Below are positions 7,455 through 16,749 of a stretch of DNA of 64,000 bases, in pieces. Source of the stretch: an uncultured Poribacteria bacterium (GTDB lineage: Bacteria > Poribacteria > WGA-4E > WGA-3G); NCBI GenBank assembly GCA_951828385.1, contig OX639973.1, forward strand, positions 496,001 through 560,000. Reading direction: 5' to 3'. The notes under the pieces are model-generated. The model ran no database searches and was not told the DNA's origin. It worked only from the letters and a program-made list of their open reading frames with translations. Position numbers and translations under genes: made by a program. Each line of letters begins with the position of its first letter. Within the stretch, counting starts at the first letter, position 1.

Positions 7455-9351
7455 CATCAACTCCTTCTTCATTTAAATTTTCATTGTGAGTATTGTCCAC
7501 ACCGCGACTGCGTAGGGCGCGTCTCTCATTTGAAAGTTTTACCAATTGCTCAAGTGTTTCCCTCTCATCTGCGCCTTCGGCAAGTGCGTGTGATCGGACC
7601 CGTTGCTCAAGATCTTGTAAGTGGAAATTGTGTAATTTCTTGAGGCATCCATCTACTCTTGCTTGCGGGTTCGGCGCGGGTGCCGTGCGTAAAAGCGCGC
7701 TGGAAATAAAAGCACTCAGATTCTCATCAGGGCACTCACTGATAAGTGCCTGGATATCTATCCCGTCACTATCATCATTTGTCGTGGCTTCCCAGAGCAA
7801 TTGCGCGACTTTGGCGAAGCGCGGTTCCGTGAAATGTTGACAGTCAAATTGGGACTTGACATACGGAATTAACGCTGGATTTTGAATTAACGCTTCAATA
7901 AGTTGAAGTTCGATTTGTGCGCGAGCAGATAATTTCTGCTGTACAGCCTTCTTTTGGGGGGGCGGGCGAGAAACGGAAGTCTCTTTAAGCCCCGCGTCGC
8001 GCAATTCATCCCAAAGCACACGTTCATCCACATGAAGTTCCCGCGCGGCGTATTTGATGTACTCGCTGCGCTCAACGCGGTTTTTGAGATTTAAGAGCGT
8101 TTCAGTAACCTCTTTCACAATTTGCGTTTTTACATCTATGCGGTGAATATCCTGACTCTGAATAGCAGCCTGAATCTGAAATTCGATAAGATTTATCGCT
8201 TTGTGTGTAAGTTCCGTGAACGCCTCAACACCGTGCTGGCGTGTAAATGAGTCTGGATCTTCTCCCGCTGGGAGCAGTGCGATCCGCACCCGTAAATCTT
8301 CGGCAAGCAGCCGGTGCAATCCACGCTGTGCCGCTTGAAAACCGGAAGTGTCTCCATCATAAACGATGACGACTTCCGGGGCAAACCGCTTTAGCAAACG
8401 GGCGTGGTCTTCACTCAAAGAAGTGCCGGAGGATGCGACAACATGCTCAACACCAAACTGATAAAGCATCAAGACATCCATGTACCCTTCGACAAGCAGC
8501 ACACGCTGCTCTTTGTAGATAGGTTGACGCGCTTTGTCGAGATTGTAAAGGATTTTGCTCTTATCATATAGCACCGTTGCGGGAGAATTTAAGTATTTGG
8601 GTTGATGCTCTTCAGAGAGTGCGCGTCCACCGAAGCCGACCGGCGTGCCCCGTTCATTCTGAATTGGAAAAAGGATTCTGTTCCAAAACCGGTCCTGAGG
8701 TCCGCGGTCTTCGTCTTTAATCAGCCCGACATCAATTAACTGTTGGATCGTAAAACCTTTGTCTGTCGCAATTTTCACGAGTTCCCGCCGCCCAGATTTC
8801 GCGTATCCGAGTTGGAAGGATCGAAGGGTCTTGGGTTGCACCCCCCGGCGATCGAGATACTGCCTTGCGTGTCCACTGCTCTTCTCCGTGAGAAGTTGTT
8901 GGTGATAGTATTCGACTGCGAAACGATTGAGATCCTCTAAGTTCGTGACCCGCTTTCGATCTGCGCTTTCGCGGACATCCTGATTTGGCAGTGTGATATT
9001 CAAGCGTCCGGCTAACCACTCTATTGTTTCAATGAAGGATTTGCCCTCATGCTCTTTCACGAAGGAGATGACATTCCCACCGGTTTGACAGCCGAAACAG
9101 TAGAAAATCTGCTTTTGCACCGATACCGTAAAGGAGGGGGTTTTCTCAGAGTGAAATGGACAGAGTGCTTTGAAATCTCGACCGGCAGGCCGCAGCGCGA
9201 TCCCACATTCGGAGATAACTTCAACGATGTCGCTTCGGCTCCGAATTTCGTCGATTGTTTCGCGTGGCACGTAGTTTCTTTTAGGAGAACGGTTCACGGT
9301 GATCTGCCTCTTTGCGTCAAAGTTTTCTACGGGACATTTTGTCGTGTTCAC
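7444..9351 (-). CDS. dnaG: DNA primase DnaG
   Basis: A 635-residue primase that makes RNA primers for replication. The CHC2 zinc site is C64, H67, C85, C88 ([21 protein letters not shown]); the TOPRIM domain shows [10 protein letters not shown] and [11 protein letters not shown]; a helicase-interaction region follows. The start codon is GTG at 9351, which shares GTGA with the stop of mutS2, so translation is probably coupled. About 25 residues precede the usual family start (near [17 protein letters not shown]). The 3' end overlaps the rpoD start, giving a macromolecular-synthesis operon. Confidence 0.97.
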   Translation of the reverse strand: MNTTKCPVENFDAKRQITVNRSPKRNYVPRETIDEIRSRSDIVEVISECGIALRPAGRDFKALCPFHSEKTPSFTVSVQKQIFYCFGCQTGGNVISFVKEHEGKSFIETIEWLAGRLNITLPNQDVRESADRKRVTNLEDLNRFAVEYYHQQLLTEKSSGHARQYLDRRGVQPKTLRSFQLGYAKSGRRELVKIATDKGFTIQQLIDVGLIKDEDRGPQDRFWNRILFPIQNERGTPVGFGGRALSEEHQPKYLNSPATVLYDKSKILYNLDKARQPIYKEQRVLLVEGYMDVLMLYQFGVEHVVASSGTSLSEDHARLLKRFAPEVVIVYDGDTSGFQAAQRGLHRLLAEDLRVRIALLPAGEDPDSFTRQHGVEAFTELTHKAINLIEFQIQAAIQSQDIHRIDVKTQIVKEVTETLLNLKNRVERSEYIKYAARELHVDERVLWDELRDAGLKETSVSRPPPQKKAVQQKLSARAQIELQLIEALIQNPALIPYVKSQFDCQHFTEPRFAKVAQLLWEATTNDDSDGIDIQALISECPDENLSAFISSALLRTAPAPNPQARVDGCLKKLHNFHLQDLEQRVRSHALAEGADERETLEQLVKLSNERRALRSRGVDNTHNENLNEEGVDDGF

Positions 9352-11765
9352 TCTTTGAATGTGACGACGGTTACCCCTTCACCACCTTGGTCAAATGGTG
9401 CCAATTGATAATTGGATACAAGTGTATTTTCACGCAATTCCTCATGAACGGCTTTACGCAAGGCACCGGTTCCTTTTCCGTGTAGAATACGAACCGATGG
9501 TAACCCTGCGAGGACTGCGTCATCAAGGTATTTGATGGTGATGTCTAATGCCTCTTTTACAAACATTCCATGAAGATTGAGTTCATCGGCAATTGCGTTG
9601 GCTTTGCTATATTGAATATCAAGGACGGAAGTTGAGAGATGAGAACTTTTTTGTTTGGGATGAACCGAATCAACATCGTGGTAGTCGGCTTGCATTTGCA
9701 TATTTCCGACCAGGATTTGGAGCGGTGTTTTCCGCTGCGATTTAACGGCGATGACCTCTCCGAATCGGTTCAATTTCTTGACTCGGACCTTATCGCCAAC
9801 ATTGACTTCCACCTTCGGTGGGTCAGGCTGCTTTTTAGGTGGCTCTGGTCGGAGTACTTTTTTGGCGGTTTCTATTTTTGAGAACGCCTTTTGAATACTC
9901 TCTTTAGAGGCTTGTTTTTTCCGTATATCAGCGACAAGATTTTCGACGGTGCGCCGTGCGCCGGCAACGATTTCCAGTGCTTCATTCTCAGCCTGCTGTT
10001 TTAGTGTCTGCCGCTCGGTTTCCAAGGTTTGAGCGAGTTTCGTATGCTTCTGGTATGCGGCATCGGCATCTCGGATTTTATCTTGTAGTAGGCTTTGATC
10101 GGTATCTAATTTATCCTGCTTCTCCTGGAGCTCCAGGAGTAAGTCTTCAACAGCGACGGCGTTATTGCCTATATGGGTTTGCGCTTCATAAAGGATTTCG
10201 GATGGAATCCCTAATTGGGAGGCAATCTTTATGGCGTTGCTACTGCCCGGTATCCCGACCTGGAGTCGGTACGTAGGGCGTAGTGTTGTCCAGTCAAACT
10301 CCATTGATGCATTTTCCATAGTTTGCTGGGTATGTGCATACGCCTTAAGCGCCCCATAGTGCGTTGTAACGATGGTATTGACGTGTTTTTCACCGAGCCA
10401 ATCAAGGAGTGCCATTCCGAGGGCGGTCCCTTCGCTGGGGTCTGTCCCGGCACCGATTTCATCCAACAGCACGAGCGATTGATTGGAAGTTTCGACTGTT
10501 TTAAGCATCCCGGCAATCTTCGTGATGTGAGAAGAGAAGGTACTCAGACTCTGTTCGATCCCCTGATCGTCGCCGATGTCAGCAAACACGTGGTCAAAAA
10601 TAGCGATTTTACTCCCGTGTTCGGCTGGAATATGTAAACCGGACTGCGCCATCAGCACCAACAACCCGACCGTTTTCAGGACAACCGTTTTACCGCCAGT
10701 ATTCGGACCGGTGATGATTAGCGTTTTGAACGTTTTACCGATATGAACATTTGTCGGTACGACTTGTTTGGGTAGATCCACATCTACTTCAGTATCAGGG
10801 TCCGGTGGCTGTTCGTTTTGAAGATGGAATTCCAGCAATGGGTGCCGCGCTTCAATCAACTTGACGTTCCCGCGGGTATTCAGTTTAGGTTCAACGGCGT
10901 TCAATGCTAAGCTGAAGCGTGCTTTTGCGTTCAAAAAATCGAATTCTGCTAATAAGTCAAGGGATAATTCCAATTCGGTCAGATAGTTGCGGACGTGATC
11001 GGTAAGCGTAAGAAGGATGCGTTGAATTTCTCGGTGTTCTGCTTCAGCGGCTTCGTGTAACGCATTGTTCATCTGCACAATGCCCAAAGGTTCAACAAAA
11101 AAGGTTGCTCCGCTTGTGGATTGCGCTTGGACGACCCCTTGGAAAGTTGCGCGTGCCTCTTGTTTGATTGGGATGACGTACCGATTGTTTCGAGAGGTAA
11201 TGACGGGTTCCTGAATCGCCTTTTGACCTTCTGGCGAGCGAAGTGTCGCTTCAAGTTTTTGATGTATATTTTCGCGAAGTCGCAACAGTTTGCGGCGGAT
11301 CGCCCGCAATTCAGGGCTTGCTCGGTCGAGTAGAATCCCCTCCGAATTAATACAATAGTCAATCGCTTCAACTAACTCAGGAAAATCAGGCAGTGCGTCC
11401 ACAATTGCAAAGAGGTTTGGAAACTCCTCGCGCTCGCGTTTTTCAAATACCCGGTGGATGTCGCCTGGAATTTTTGCGACTTTTCGGACTGCGAGGAGTT
11501 CTTCAGCGTTTAAGATTGAACCGATTTTGGCGGCATGGTTGAGTAATGCGCGGATGTCTCTTAAGCCGGCTAACGGGATGCCACCGTAGAGCTGATGGAA
11601 GCATTTGGTTTCACTACATAATGTCTGCTGGTAACGGACCCTATCAATGTCATAAGACGGCGTAAGGGTATCAACCCGCGCGGTCCCAAGTTGAGAAGCG
11701 GTATACTTTTTCAAAATCCCTTTAATCTTATCGTATTCTAACGCTTTTTCAACACTGGGTAACAC
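9348..11765 (-). CDS. mutS2: MutS2 family ATPase/nuclease
   Basis: An 805-residue MutS2. It has the MutS lever and clamp regions, a P-loop (IITGPNTGGKT), Walker B (SLVLLDEIGAGTDPSEG), then a coiled coil and the C-terminal Smr nuclease domain (LNLHGMFVKEA and ILHGKGTGALR). MutS2 acts on recombination intermediates or on collided ribosomes depending on species. It starts with GTG at 11765 behind AAAGGAC and heads the mutS2-dnaG-rpoD group. Full length, nothing missing. Confidence 0.96.
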   Translation of the reverse strand: MLPSVEKALEYDKIKGILKKYTASQLGTARVDTLTPSYDIDRVRYQQTLCSETKCFHQLYGGIPLAGLRDIRALLNHAAKIGSILNAEELLAVRKVAKIPGDIHRVFEKREREEFPNLFAIVDALPDFPELVEAIDYCINSEGILLDRASPELRAIRRKLLRLRENIHQKLEATLRSPEGQKAIQEPVITSRNNRYVIPIKQEARATFQGVVQAQSTSGATFFVEPLGIVQMNNALHEAAEAEHREIQRILLTLTDHVRNYLTELELSLDLLAEFDFLNAKARFSLALNAVEPKLNTRGNVKLIEARHPLLEFHLQNEQPPDPDTEVDVDLPKQVVPTNVHIGKTFKTLIITGPNTGGKTVVLKTVGLLVLMAQSGLHIPAEHGSKIAIFDHVFADIGDDQGIEQSLSTFSSHITKIAGMLKTVETSNQSLVLLDEIGAGTDPSEGTALGMALLDWLGEKHVNTIVTTHYGALKAYAHTQQTMENASMEFDWTTLRPTYRLQVGIPGSSNAIKIASQLGIPSEILYEAQTHIGNNAVAVEDLLLELQEKQDKLDTDQSLLQDKIRDADAAYQKHTKLAQTLETERQTLKQQAENEALEIVAGARRTVENLVADIRKKQASKESIQKAFSKIETAKKVLRPEPPKKQPDPPKVEVNVGDKVRVKKLNRFGEVIAVKSQRKTPLQILVGNMQMQADYHDVDSVHPKQKSSHLSTSVLDIQYSKANAIADELNLHGMFVKEALDITIKYLDDAVLAGLPSVRILHGKGTGALRKAVHEELRENTLVSNYQLAPFDQGGEGVTVVTFKE

Positions 11766-11916
11766 GGGTTTGTCCTTTTTCTTTTTAGTTATAAGTCTGG
11801 TTTTTGGGTCTCCATTATCCGTTTGTAACCGTCGTTACCGATTTGGGTAACAGCAAGGACAAAAGATGTCAGCGAATCAAACGCTTAACTAATAACTAAC
11901 AACTAATAACTAATAA

Positions 11917-12930
11917 CTATTTATGCTTAATATTGCCCCAGGTTGTGACCAGTTTCTTCTTCGGTTCGACGGATAGTATCCGAATGTCGCGCAACCATGC
12001 TATGACAAAGACACTGCCATCTATTTCGACGAGTTCTTCGGTTTCCCCGCTCGCGAAGTCGTATAGGTAGACGGTCCCCCACCGAGAATAGATCATATAG
12101 TCTCCTTCAGGCGACCAGTCGGCCCAATAGCCTGTTGCTTTGTCAACATCAAAGAGCGGCTCAATGACCTTAGATTCAATGTTAATTATACAGAAGGTAT
12201 CGAATTCTCTATTCCATCTGAAGAAGAGGATGCGTTGCCCATCAGGTGCCCAGACGGGATAAAAATCTTTATTGAGTTCGGTTAGGATTTCTATCTCTTC
12301 TGTTTCAATGTCTAAAATATAGAGGTGTTCCAACCACCCGGGTCTCGAGAGGGAAAAGGCGAGCCGCTTTCCATTTGGTGCCCAAGAGATACCCCAGAAT
12401 GAGTATGGCCACCCGAAATGTGGGACTTGTGTCACGGCTTTCATCTCCCCGCTTTCGAGGTCCAACAGCCAAATCTGATTGTCTTGTGGAAGTTGTTCCA
12501 TTGTCCAACCGTTGAAAGCGAGATATTTACCATTGGGAGAAGCCGCAAGGAACCGATATGTCCCCGAAATCTGTGTAATCCGCTTCTTATTCTTTGGGTT
12601 GTCAGGGTTAATAGAATAGACATCGGATTGCCCGCCGTGCCACTGTATGAAATAAAGTAAATCTCCGTTTGGTCCCCACGCTGGATACATACCTTTGTGA
12701 TTTAAAGAGATGGCACTCAAGTTGTTAGTGTCTTTAATTGCGGTTGCATAGAGATTCCAATCGAAACGTCCCAAATTCTCGTCAAATCCGTTAACGGCGT
12801 AAGCGAGTTGTCCAGTGGGTTCGGCTTCAGCTATCTGTGCAAATGAAAGAGAAATTAAGAGAAGCATACAGAAAAGCGCGATCCTACTGACTTTAGTAGC
12901 ATAAAGAGCTATACTCTTATTGTGTATCAT
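11917..12930 (-). CDS. Secreted TolB-like PD40 propeller with shared C-terminal tail
   Basis: A 337-residue exported protein: signal peptide within the first 36 residues (SRIALFCMLLLISLSFAQIAEA), then PD40/WD40-like blades with motifs such as PAWGPNGDLLYF, AASPNGKYLAF, SWAPNGKRLAFS, PVWAPDGQRILFF and DWSPEGDYMIYS. It ends in LSVEPKKKLVTTWGNIKHK, a tail shared with four other secreted proteins here. AAGGAGCC five bases before ATG 12930 sets the start. Function beyond a beta-propeller scaffold is unknown. It follows the TPR gene by 42 nt on the same strand. Confidence 0.8.
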   Translation of the reverse strand: MIHNKSIALYATKVSRIALFCMLLLISLSFAQIAEAEPTGQLAYAVNGFDENLGRFDWNLYATAIKDTNNLSAISLNHKGMYPAWGPNGDLLYFIQWHGGQSDVYSINPDNPKNKKRITQISGTYRFLAASPNGKYLAFNGWTMEQLPQDNQIWLLDLESGEMKAVTQVPHFGWPYSFWGISWAPNGKRLAFSLSRPGWLEHLYILDIETEEIEILTELNKDFYPVWAPDGQRILFFRWNREFDTFCIINIESKVIEPLFDVDKATGYWADWSPEGDYMIYSRWGTVYLYDFASGETEELVEIDGSVFVIAWLRDIRILSVEPKKKLVTTWGNIKHK

Positions 12931-12972
12931 TGTGGCTCCTTAAAAAAAACAGATAATTAAAAAAACAGATAA

Positions 12973-14541
12973 TTACTGAGCGGATCCAAGCCTTTTATAG
13001 TGGAAAAGCGCGTTCTCATAGAGACGGCGACTTAACCCCAATGTTTCAAGTTCAACAACCAGATCGTAACTGTAAAGTGCGGAGCTTTCTCTTCCGTCAT
13101 TTTCAGCACGTCGCGCGTTTTGAATACTGTTTATGACCGCCATCGCCGCTTTTTCAAAATTACCGATCTGTTTTCGGAGCTCCGAGGGGAGTCGACTGTG
13201 AATGTCTTTTCTCACCTTATAGGTCCGAATTGCGTCGGTGTACGCGACGTAAGCTTCAAAGTAACGTTTTTCGTTTTCCAATTTTTCAGCTTTTGGAATG
13301 TCAATATCAAAAGGTTCACCCATAGCGGCGATAACCACTTTTGCCGATTCAACGCGCTCAAGGCTTCTCTGTGCAAAATCTGCTTCAAGCCTGCGTACGA
13401 ATTTGTCAGCGATCTCATGATAGGCGAGATGCGCTTTTTCCGATTTTTCCGATTCACCAGATTTTTTATCAGCAAGTGCTTGGTTCAATTTCGCTTCGGC
13501 AAGCGCGTATTCCAGGCTTTTAGGATTCGAGACATCAGCATCAAGCGGTTCGCCGATAGCGGCGATAACCACTTTCGCCGATTCAACGCGCTCAACGCTG
13601 TTTTGTGCAAGACCCACTTCAAGCGTGTGTCCGAATTCGCCTGCGATCCCGTTATAGACGGCACGTAAGGCTTCTGAATCACCAGATTTTTTATGAGCGA
13701 GGGCTTGGTTCAATTGAGTTTCGGCAAGCACATACTCCAGGCTTTTAGGATTCGAGACATCAGCATCAAGCGGTTCGCCAATAGCGGTGATAACTGCTTT
13801 CGCTTCTTCGATCAGTTCACGACTTTTTTCTGTAAGCCCAGTTTCAAGTGTGCTTCGGAATTCATCTACGATCTCTTTATAGGTGTCGCGAGCAGCCTCT
13901 GAGTCGCTTGACTTTTCATAAGCGAGTGCCTGATTAAATTTGGCTTCCATCAGCACGAACTTCCGAATCTCCGGCGCGAGTTGTGGCGTAGGTGGAAACG
14001 CCCTCGCCTGATAGGCAGCGATCGCTTTTTCATAGTCACCTTCCTGTTCATAAGTATTGCCGATCGCTTTTTGGGCGTACAAACTATCCATCTGATTTTC
14101 GGGTTGGTGTTGCGCGATTAGCTGCTCGAACTGCGTGCGTGCTTCAGGGTAGTTTCCTTGATAATAGAGGGTGTTGGCGTACTGATAACGCGCTTTGTCC
14201 GCAAAAGTGGTATTTGCGTATTTTTCAAAGACCGCTTTAAGTTGGGTCTGCGCGGTTGTAAGTAACGCCTCACTTTCAGCCAATTTTTCAGCGTCGAAAA
14301 GGCTCTCCTCTGCTGTCTTATATGCCTCGGTGGCTTGCCGTAGCGCGAGGGTGGCTTCGGCGCGATGGTTCACTCGATTCTGATGATACGCTGCATACGC
14401 CGCGACAGCGACAAGGACGATGACCGCGGCGACGATAATCGTTTGAAGATTTCTCTTCAAAAACGCGTAGATTTTCAGAAGCCCTTCAATAAATTTATCT
14501 TCTTGGATTTCTTCTTTGGTTAGTCGTTGGTTTCGTGCCAT
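12973..14541 (-). CDS. Membrane-anchored TPR protein with three internal repeats
   Basis: A 522-residue protein with a cytoplasmic N-terminus, one membrane helix (about residues 32-54, TIIVAAVIVLVAVAAYAAY) and a large TPR-like domain (DKARYQYANTLYYQGNYPEA). Roughly residues 220-440 consist of three units of about 72 residues, each with LNQALAxKKSGDSE, VESAKVVIAAIGEPLDADV and NPKSLEY. YfgM/YtgP-type scaffold proteins share the helix-plus-TPR plan. GAGGA before ATG 14541 sets the start. The function is not known. Confidence 0.8.
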   Translation of the reverse strand: MARNQRLTKEEIQEDKFIEGLLKIYAFLKRNLQTIIVAAVIVLVAVAAYAAYHQNRVNHRAEATLALRQATEAYKTAEESLFDAEKLAESEALLTTAQTQLKAVFEKYANTTFADKARYQYANTLYYQGNYPEARTQFEQLIAQHQPENQMDSLYAQKAIGNTYEQEGDYEKAIAAYQARAFPPTPQLAPEIRKFVLMEAKFNQALAYEKSSDSEAARDTYKEIVDEFRSTLETGLTEKSRELIEEAKAVITAIGEPLDADVSNPKSLEYVLAETQLNQALAHKKSGDSEALRAVYNGIAGEFGHTLEVGLAQNSVERVESAKVVIAAIGEPLDADVSNPKSLEYALAEAKLNQALADKKSGESEKSEKAHLAYHEIADKFVRRLEADFAQRSLERVESAKVVIAAMGEPFDIDIPKAEKLENEKRYFEAYVAYTDAIRTYKVRKDIHSRLPSELRKQIGNFEKAAMAVINSIQNARRAENDGRESSALYSYDLVVELETLGLSRRLYENALFHYKRLGSAQ

Positions 14542-14580
14542 GTTTTTCCTCAGTTTCACACGATTGTAAGTCGATATACA

Positions 14581-14652
14581 AGCGGGTGACGGGAATTGAA
14601 CCCGTGACCCTCAGCTTGGGAAGCTGACGCTCTACCGCTGAGCTACACCCGC
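14581..14652 (-). tRNA. tRNA-Gly (CCC)
   Basis: A 72-nt cloverleaf: acceptor GCGGGTG/CACCCGC, D-arm TAGCTCAGCGGTAGAGC, anticodon stem TCAGC/GCTGA with loop TTCCCAA (anticodon CCC), T-arm CGGGTTCAATTCCCG. CCA is not encoded. Confidence 0.95.
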
Positions 14653-14661
14653 ATTAATTCT

Positions 14662-14690
14662 ATTATACCATATCCATATTGTATTGTCAA
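14662..14690 (-). promoter_or_regulatory. Consensus promoter of tRNA-Gly
   Basis: On the minus strand a perfect TTGACA (14690-14685), a 17-nt spacer and a perfect TATAAT (14667-14662) sit 10 nt before the tRNA. Confidence 0.85.
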
Positions 14691-14828
14691 AGCCAACGTC
14701 ATTAAAATGAGAAGCAGGCATCGGCATGATAAAAAATTATGGGTTGCAAGTTTTACCTGATGCCCGCTTTCGGTTTGGCTGAGACATGCGGATTTCGCCG
14801 ACAGACAATACGGCTTCATCCGGAATAT

Positions 14829-15296
14829 CTACTGCAATTTGTCCAATTCACCCAAGACCTGCTCAGCGCTTAGCGTATTATCCGGCGGTGCATTTTCGAC
14901 GTGCTTGAAGGCGATGTTCCCTGCCTTATCAATAATGAATACGCCGCGTGTGGTAATACCGACTGCTTCGAGTGCCATGCCGAACTGCTTGGAAACTTCA
15001 AGGTTCATATCAGCAAGCAATGGGAAATCGACACCACCGAGTTCCTGGCTCCATGCCTTGTGTGCGAAGGTTGAATCGCGGTTGATAGCGATAACTTCGG
15101 CATCTTTTGCCTTAATTGCTGCCAAATTCTCGTTGAAATCCGGCACCTGCTCAGCACAGACGGGTGAAAAAGCGAGCGGATAGAAGAGTACGACTAAATT
15201 TTTACCTGAATAGTCGGTCAGTGAAACTTCGGTATCTTCTTGATTGACTGCCCCGTTCAAAGTGAAGTCCGGTGCAGCACTTCCTACATCTGCCAT
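14829..15296 (-). CDS. Peroxiredoxin (AhpC/TSA, AhpE/BCP-like)
   Basis: A 155-residue thiol peroxidase that reduces peroxides in the cytoplasm. The thioredoxin fold is shown by NLVVLFYPLAFSPVC, which carries the peroxidatic cysteine in the P-x-x-x-S-x-x-C motif, and by GVFIIDKAGNIAFKHVE. No second conserved cysteine is obvious, so it may be a 1-Cys type. GGAGG six bases before ATG 15296 sets the start. It stands alone between the tRNA-Gly and a repeat-rich gap. Confidence 0.92.
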   Translation of the reverse strand: MADVGSAAPDFTLNGAVNQEDTEVSLTDYSGKNLVVLFYPLAFSPVCAEQVPDFNENLAAIKAKDAEVIAINRDSTFAHKAWSQELGGVDFPLLADMNLEVSKQFGMALEAVGITTRGVFIIDKAGNIAFKHVENAPPDNTLSAEQVLGELDKLQ

Positions 15297-15315
15297 TAAA
15301 ATCCTCCGATGTACG

Positions 15316-15537
15316 TAACGTGAGTTTGATAAAACGAGACTCCGTGTTTCTCGTAGGGGCGAGGTTCTCTCGTCCGTAGGGTTAGGCGACCTAGAAGAAA
15401 CACCCCAGCAAAAACACCCCTACGAAATCGCTCATTTCGCCCATAGGGTTAGGCAACCTAGAAGAAACACCCCAGCAAAAACACCCCTACGAAGCCTTCG
15501 TTTATTTTAGAATTTGATACATATCAAACTCACGTTA
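15316..15537. mobile_element. MITE-like element with 16-bp terminal inverted repeats
   Basis: TAACGTGAGTTTGATA (15316-15331) and its exact reverse complement (15522-15537) enclose 222 bp. Inside are two 50-bp direct repeats (15377-15426 and 15444-15493) that differ at one base and include GAAGAAACACCCCAGCAAAA, the word of the dispersed family. No transposase and no clear target duplication are visible. Confidence 0.5.
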
Positions 15538-15619
15538 GGTATGAAAAGCGTTTTTAGATAATGAGACTTTAAACTAATAATAGGGCGAGATATGATTACC
15601 CCGCCCTACTGTTAAAGCC

Positions 15620-16387
15620 CTATTTCGTTTTCAGTTTTGCCCACTGCGTAGCGAGTTTACCTTGCGGTTCAACAGAAAGCGTTCCAATTTCAAGACTTTT
15701 AACTTCGTCCTCTGTCAAGGCAACGTTGTAAATTCGGGATTCTTCAATGTGAGCATTGAGATTACCGGGCCCCGCAAGTCCGTTTACATGTCGTCTTCCC
15801 CAAATCGCTTCGGCATCGCCTGCGGGCCATGTTCTGAGATCACCCATATCAAAACTACCGAGGCTCTCGCCGTTCCGGTAACCGGTGATTCTGTACTTGT
15901 TTTTGATGTCCTCGTATGTAATCACCAAGTAAACCATTTCGCCGGTCGGTTTTTCGGTGACTGCGTCGGGAAAATCCGCTGTGCGCCGGAAATGGCTACT
16001 CCCAGGCATCCACTGTTTATCAACCCTCTCAGCCCAGACGATTGCACAGAATTGGTCTGCTGATTCTTTATCCAGCGTAAGTGCGGATCCATTTGTCTTT
16101 GCGTAATCATCCAAACTCACCCAGGTTACTAATGACAACTCCGTGATGTCGGGACCAGTGTAATCAAGGGCATGTGCCCATTTATCGGTTTCAACGATTA
16201 ATTGTCCATCCTTAATTTTAGCACCATGGAGCGTTACGTCTTCCCAGTTACCTATTTCGTCTTTTTCGCTATCAAATAGCCACCAGCCAACCAGATGTTC
16301 CTCTTGTGCGTCTTGTGCGAATACTGCTGGCGTTAATAGGCTTAGCATCAGCAGAACAGCACAAATATAATAGACTTTCATTCTCAT
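15620..16387 (-). CDS. Secreted LamG/concanavalin-like protein with shared C-terminal tail
   Basis: A 255-residue exported protein: signal peptide ending near TPAVFAQDAQ, then a beta-sandwich resembling LamG/laminin-G (LVGWWLFDSEKDEIGNWED early, ARIEES-like HIEESRIYNVALTEDEV late). Such domains usually bind sugars or act as adhesion modules. It ends in LSVEPQGKLATQWAKLKTK, the tail shared with four other proteins here. AGGAG nine bases before ATG 16387 sets the start. The ligand is unknown. Confidence 0.8.
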   Translation of the reverse strand: MRMKVYYICAVLLMLSLLTPAVFAQDAQEEHLVGWWLFDSEKDEIGNWEDVTLHGAKIKDGQLIVETDKWAHALDYTGPDITELSLVTWVSLDDYAKTNGSALTLDKESADQFCAIVWAERVDKQWMPGSSHFRRTADFPDAVTEKPTGEMVYLVITYEDIKNKYRITGYRNGESLGSFDMGDLRTWPAGDAEAIWGRRHVNGLAGPGNLNAHIEESRIYNVALTEDEVKSLEIGTLSVEPQGKLATQWAKLKTK

Positions 16388-16491
16388 AGTCAATGGCTCC
16401 TGTTTGGTTTAAGGTTAAGTTCAGCGCGGGCAGTTTATCTTGCGGACAGAAAACAGATCGTGTTGCTACCCGCATTAGGTAAATTAAGAAT

Positions 16492-16521
16492 ATTATACCA
16501 CACATTTTATGTAAAAGTCAA
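16492..16521 (-). promoter_or_regulatory. Promoter of the LamG-like gene
   Basis: On the minus strand TTGACT (16521-16516), an 18-nt spacer and TATAAT (16497-16492) lie about 105 nt before the start at 16387. The gap to 16640 contains TGTCAACTATCAGTTGTCAG-type heptamers and no gene. Confidence 0.7.
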
Positions 16522-16668
16522 GTGATTTTAGAGGTATTTAGTCATCAGCCGTCAGAGGAATGGTTGTCAACTATCAGTTGTCAGAGAAATAGTTGTCAGC
16601 AATCGGTATCCACTGAGCGTTGCACTTACCGGAGAACTGAATGACTCTGCTCGGGAGTAACGCGTTGC

Positions 16669-16697
16669 TTGCAAATTATCTTGGTATGTGTTACTAT
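16669..16697 (+). promoter_or_regulatory. Probable promoter of the 912-residue secreted protein
   Basis: TTGCAA at 16669-16674, a 17-nt spacer and TACTAT at 16692-16697 lie about 50 nt before the start codon at 16750. Confidence 0.4.
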
Positions 16698-16749
16698 TAA
16701 TAGCACGTGATTTAATATATATAGAGAAACATGGACAAAGGAAAAAAAC

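Noticed and set aside
15585-15615. Hairpin TAGGGCG/CGCCCTA after the LamG-like gene as a terminator
   Set aside because: The stem is only 7 bp with a long loop and no T-run, so it is not called.
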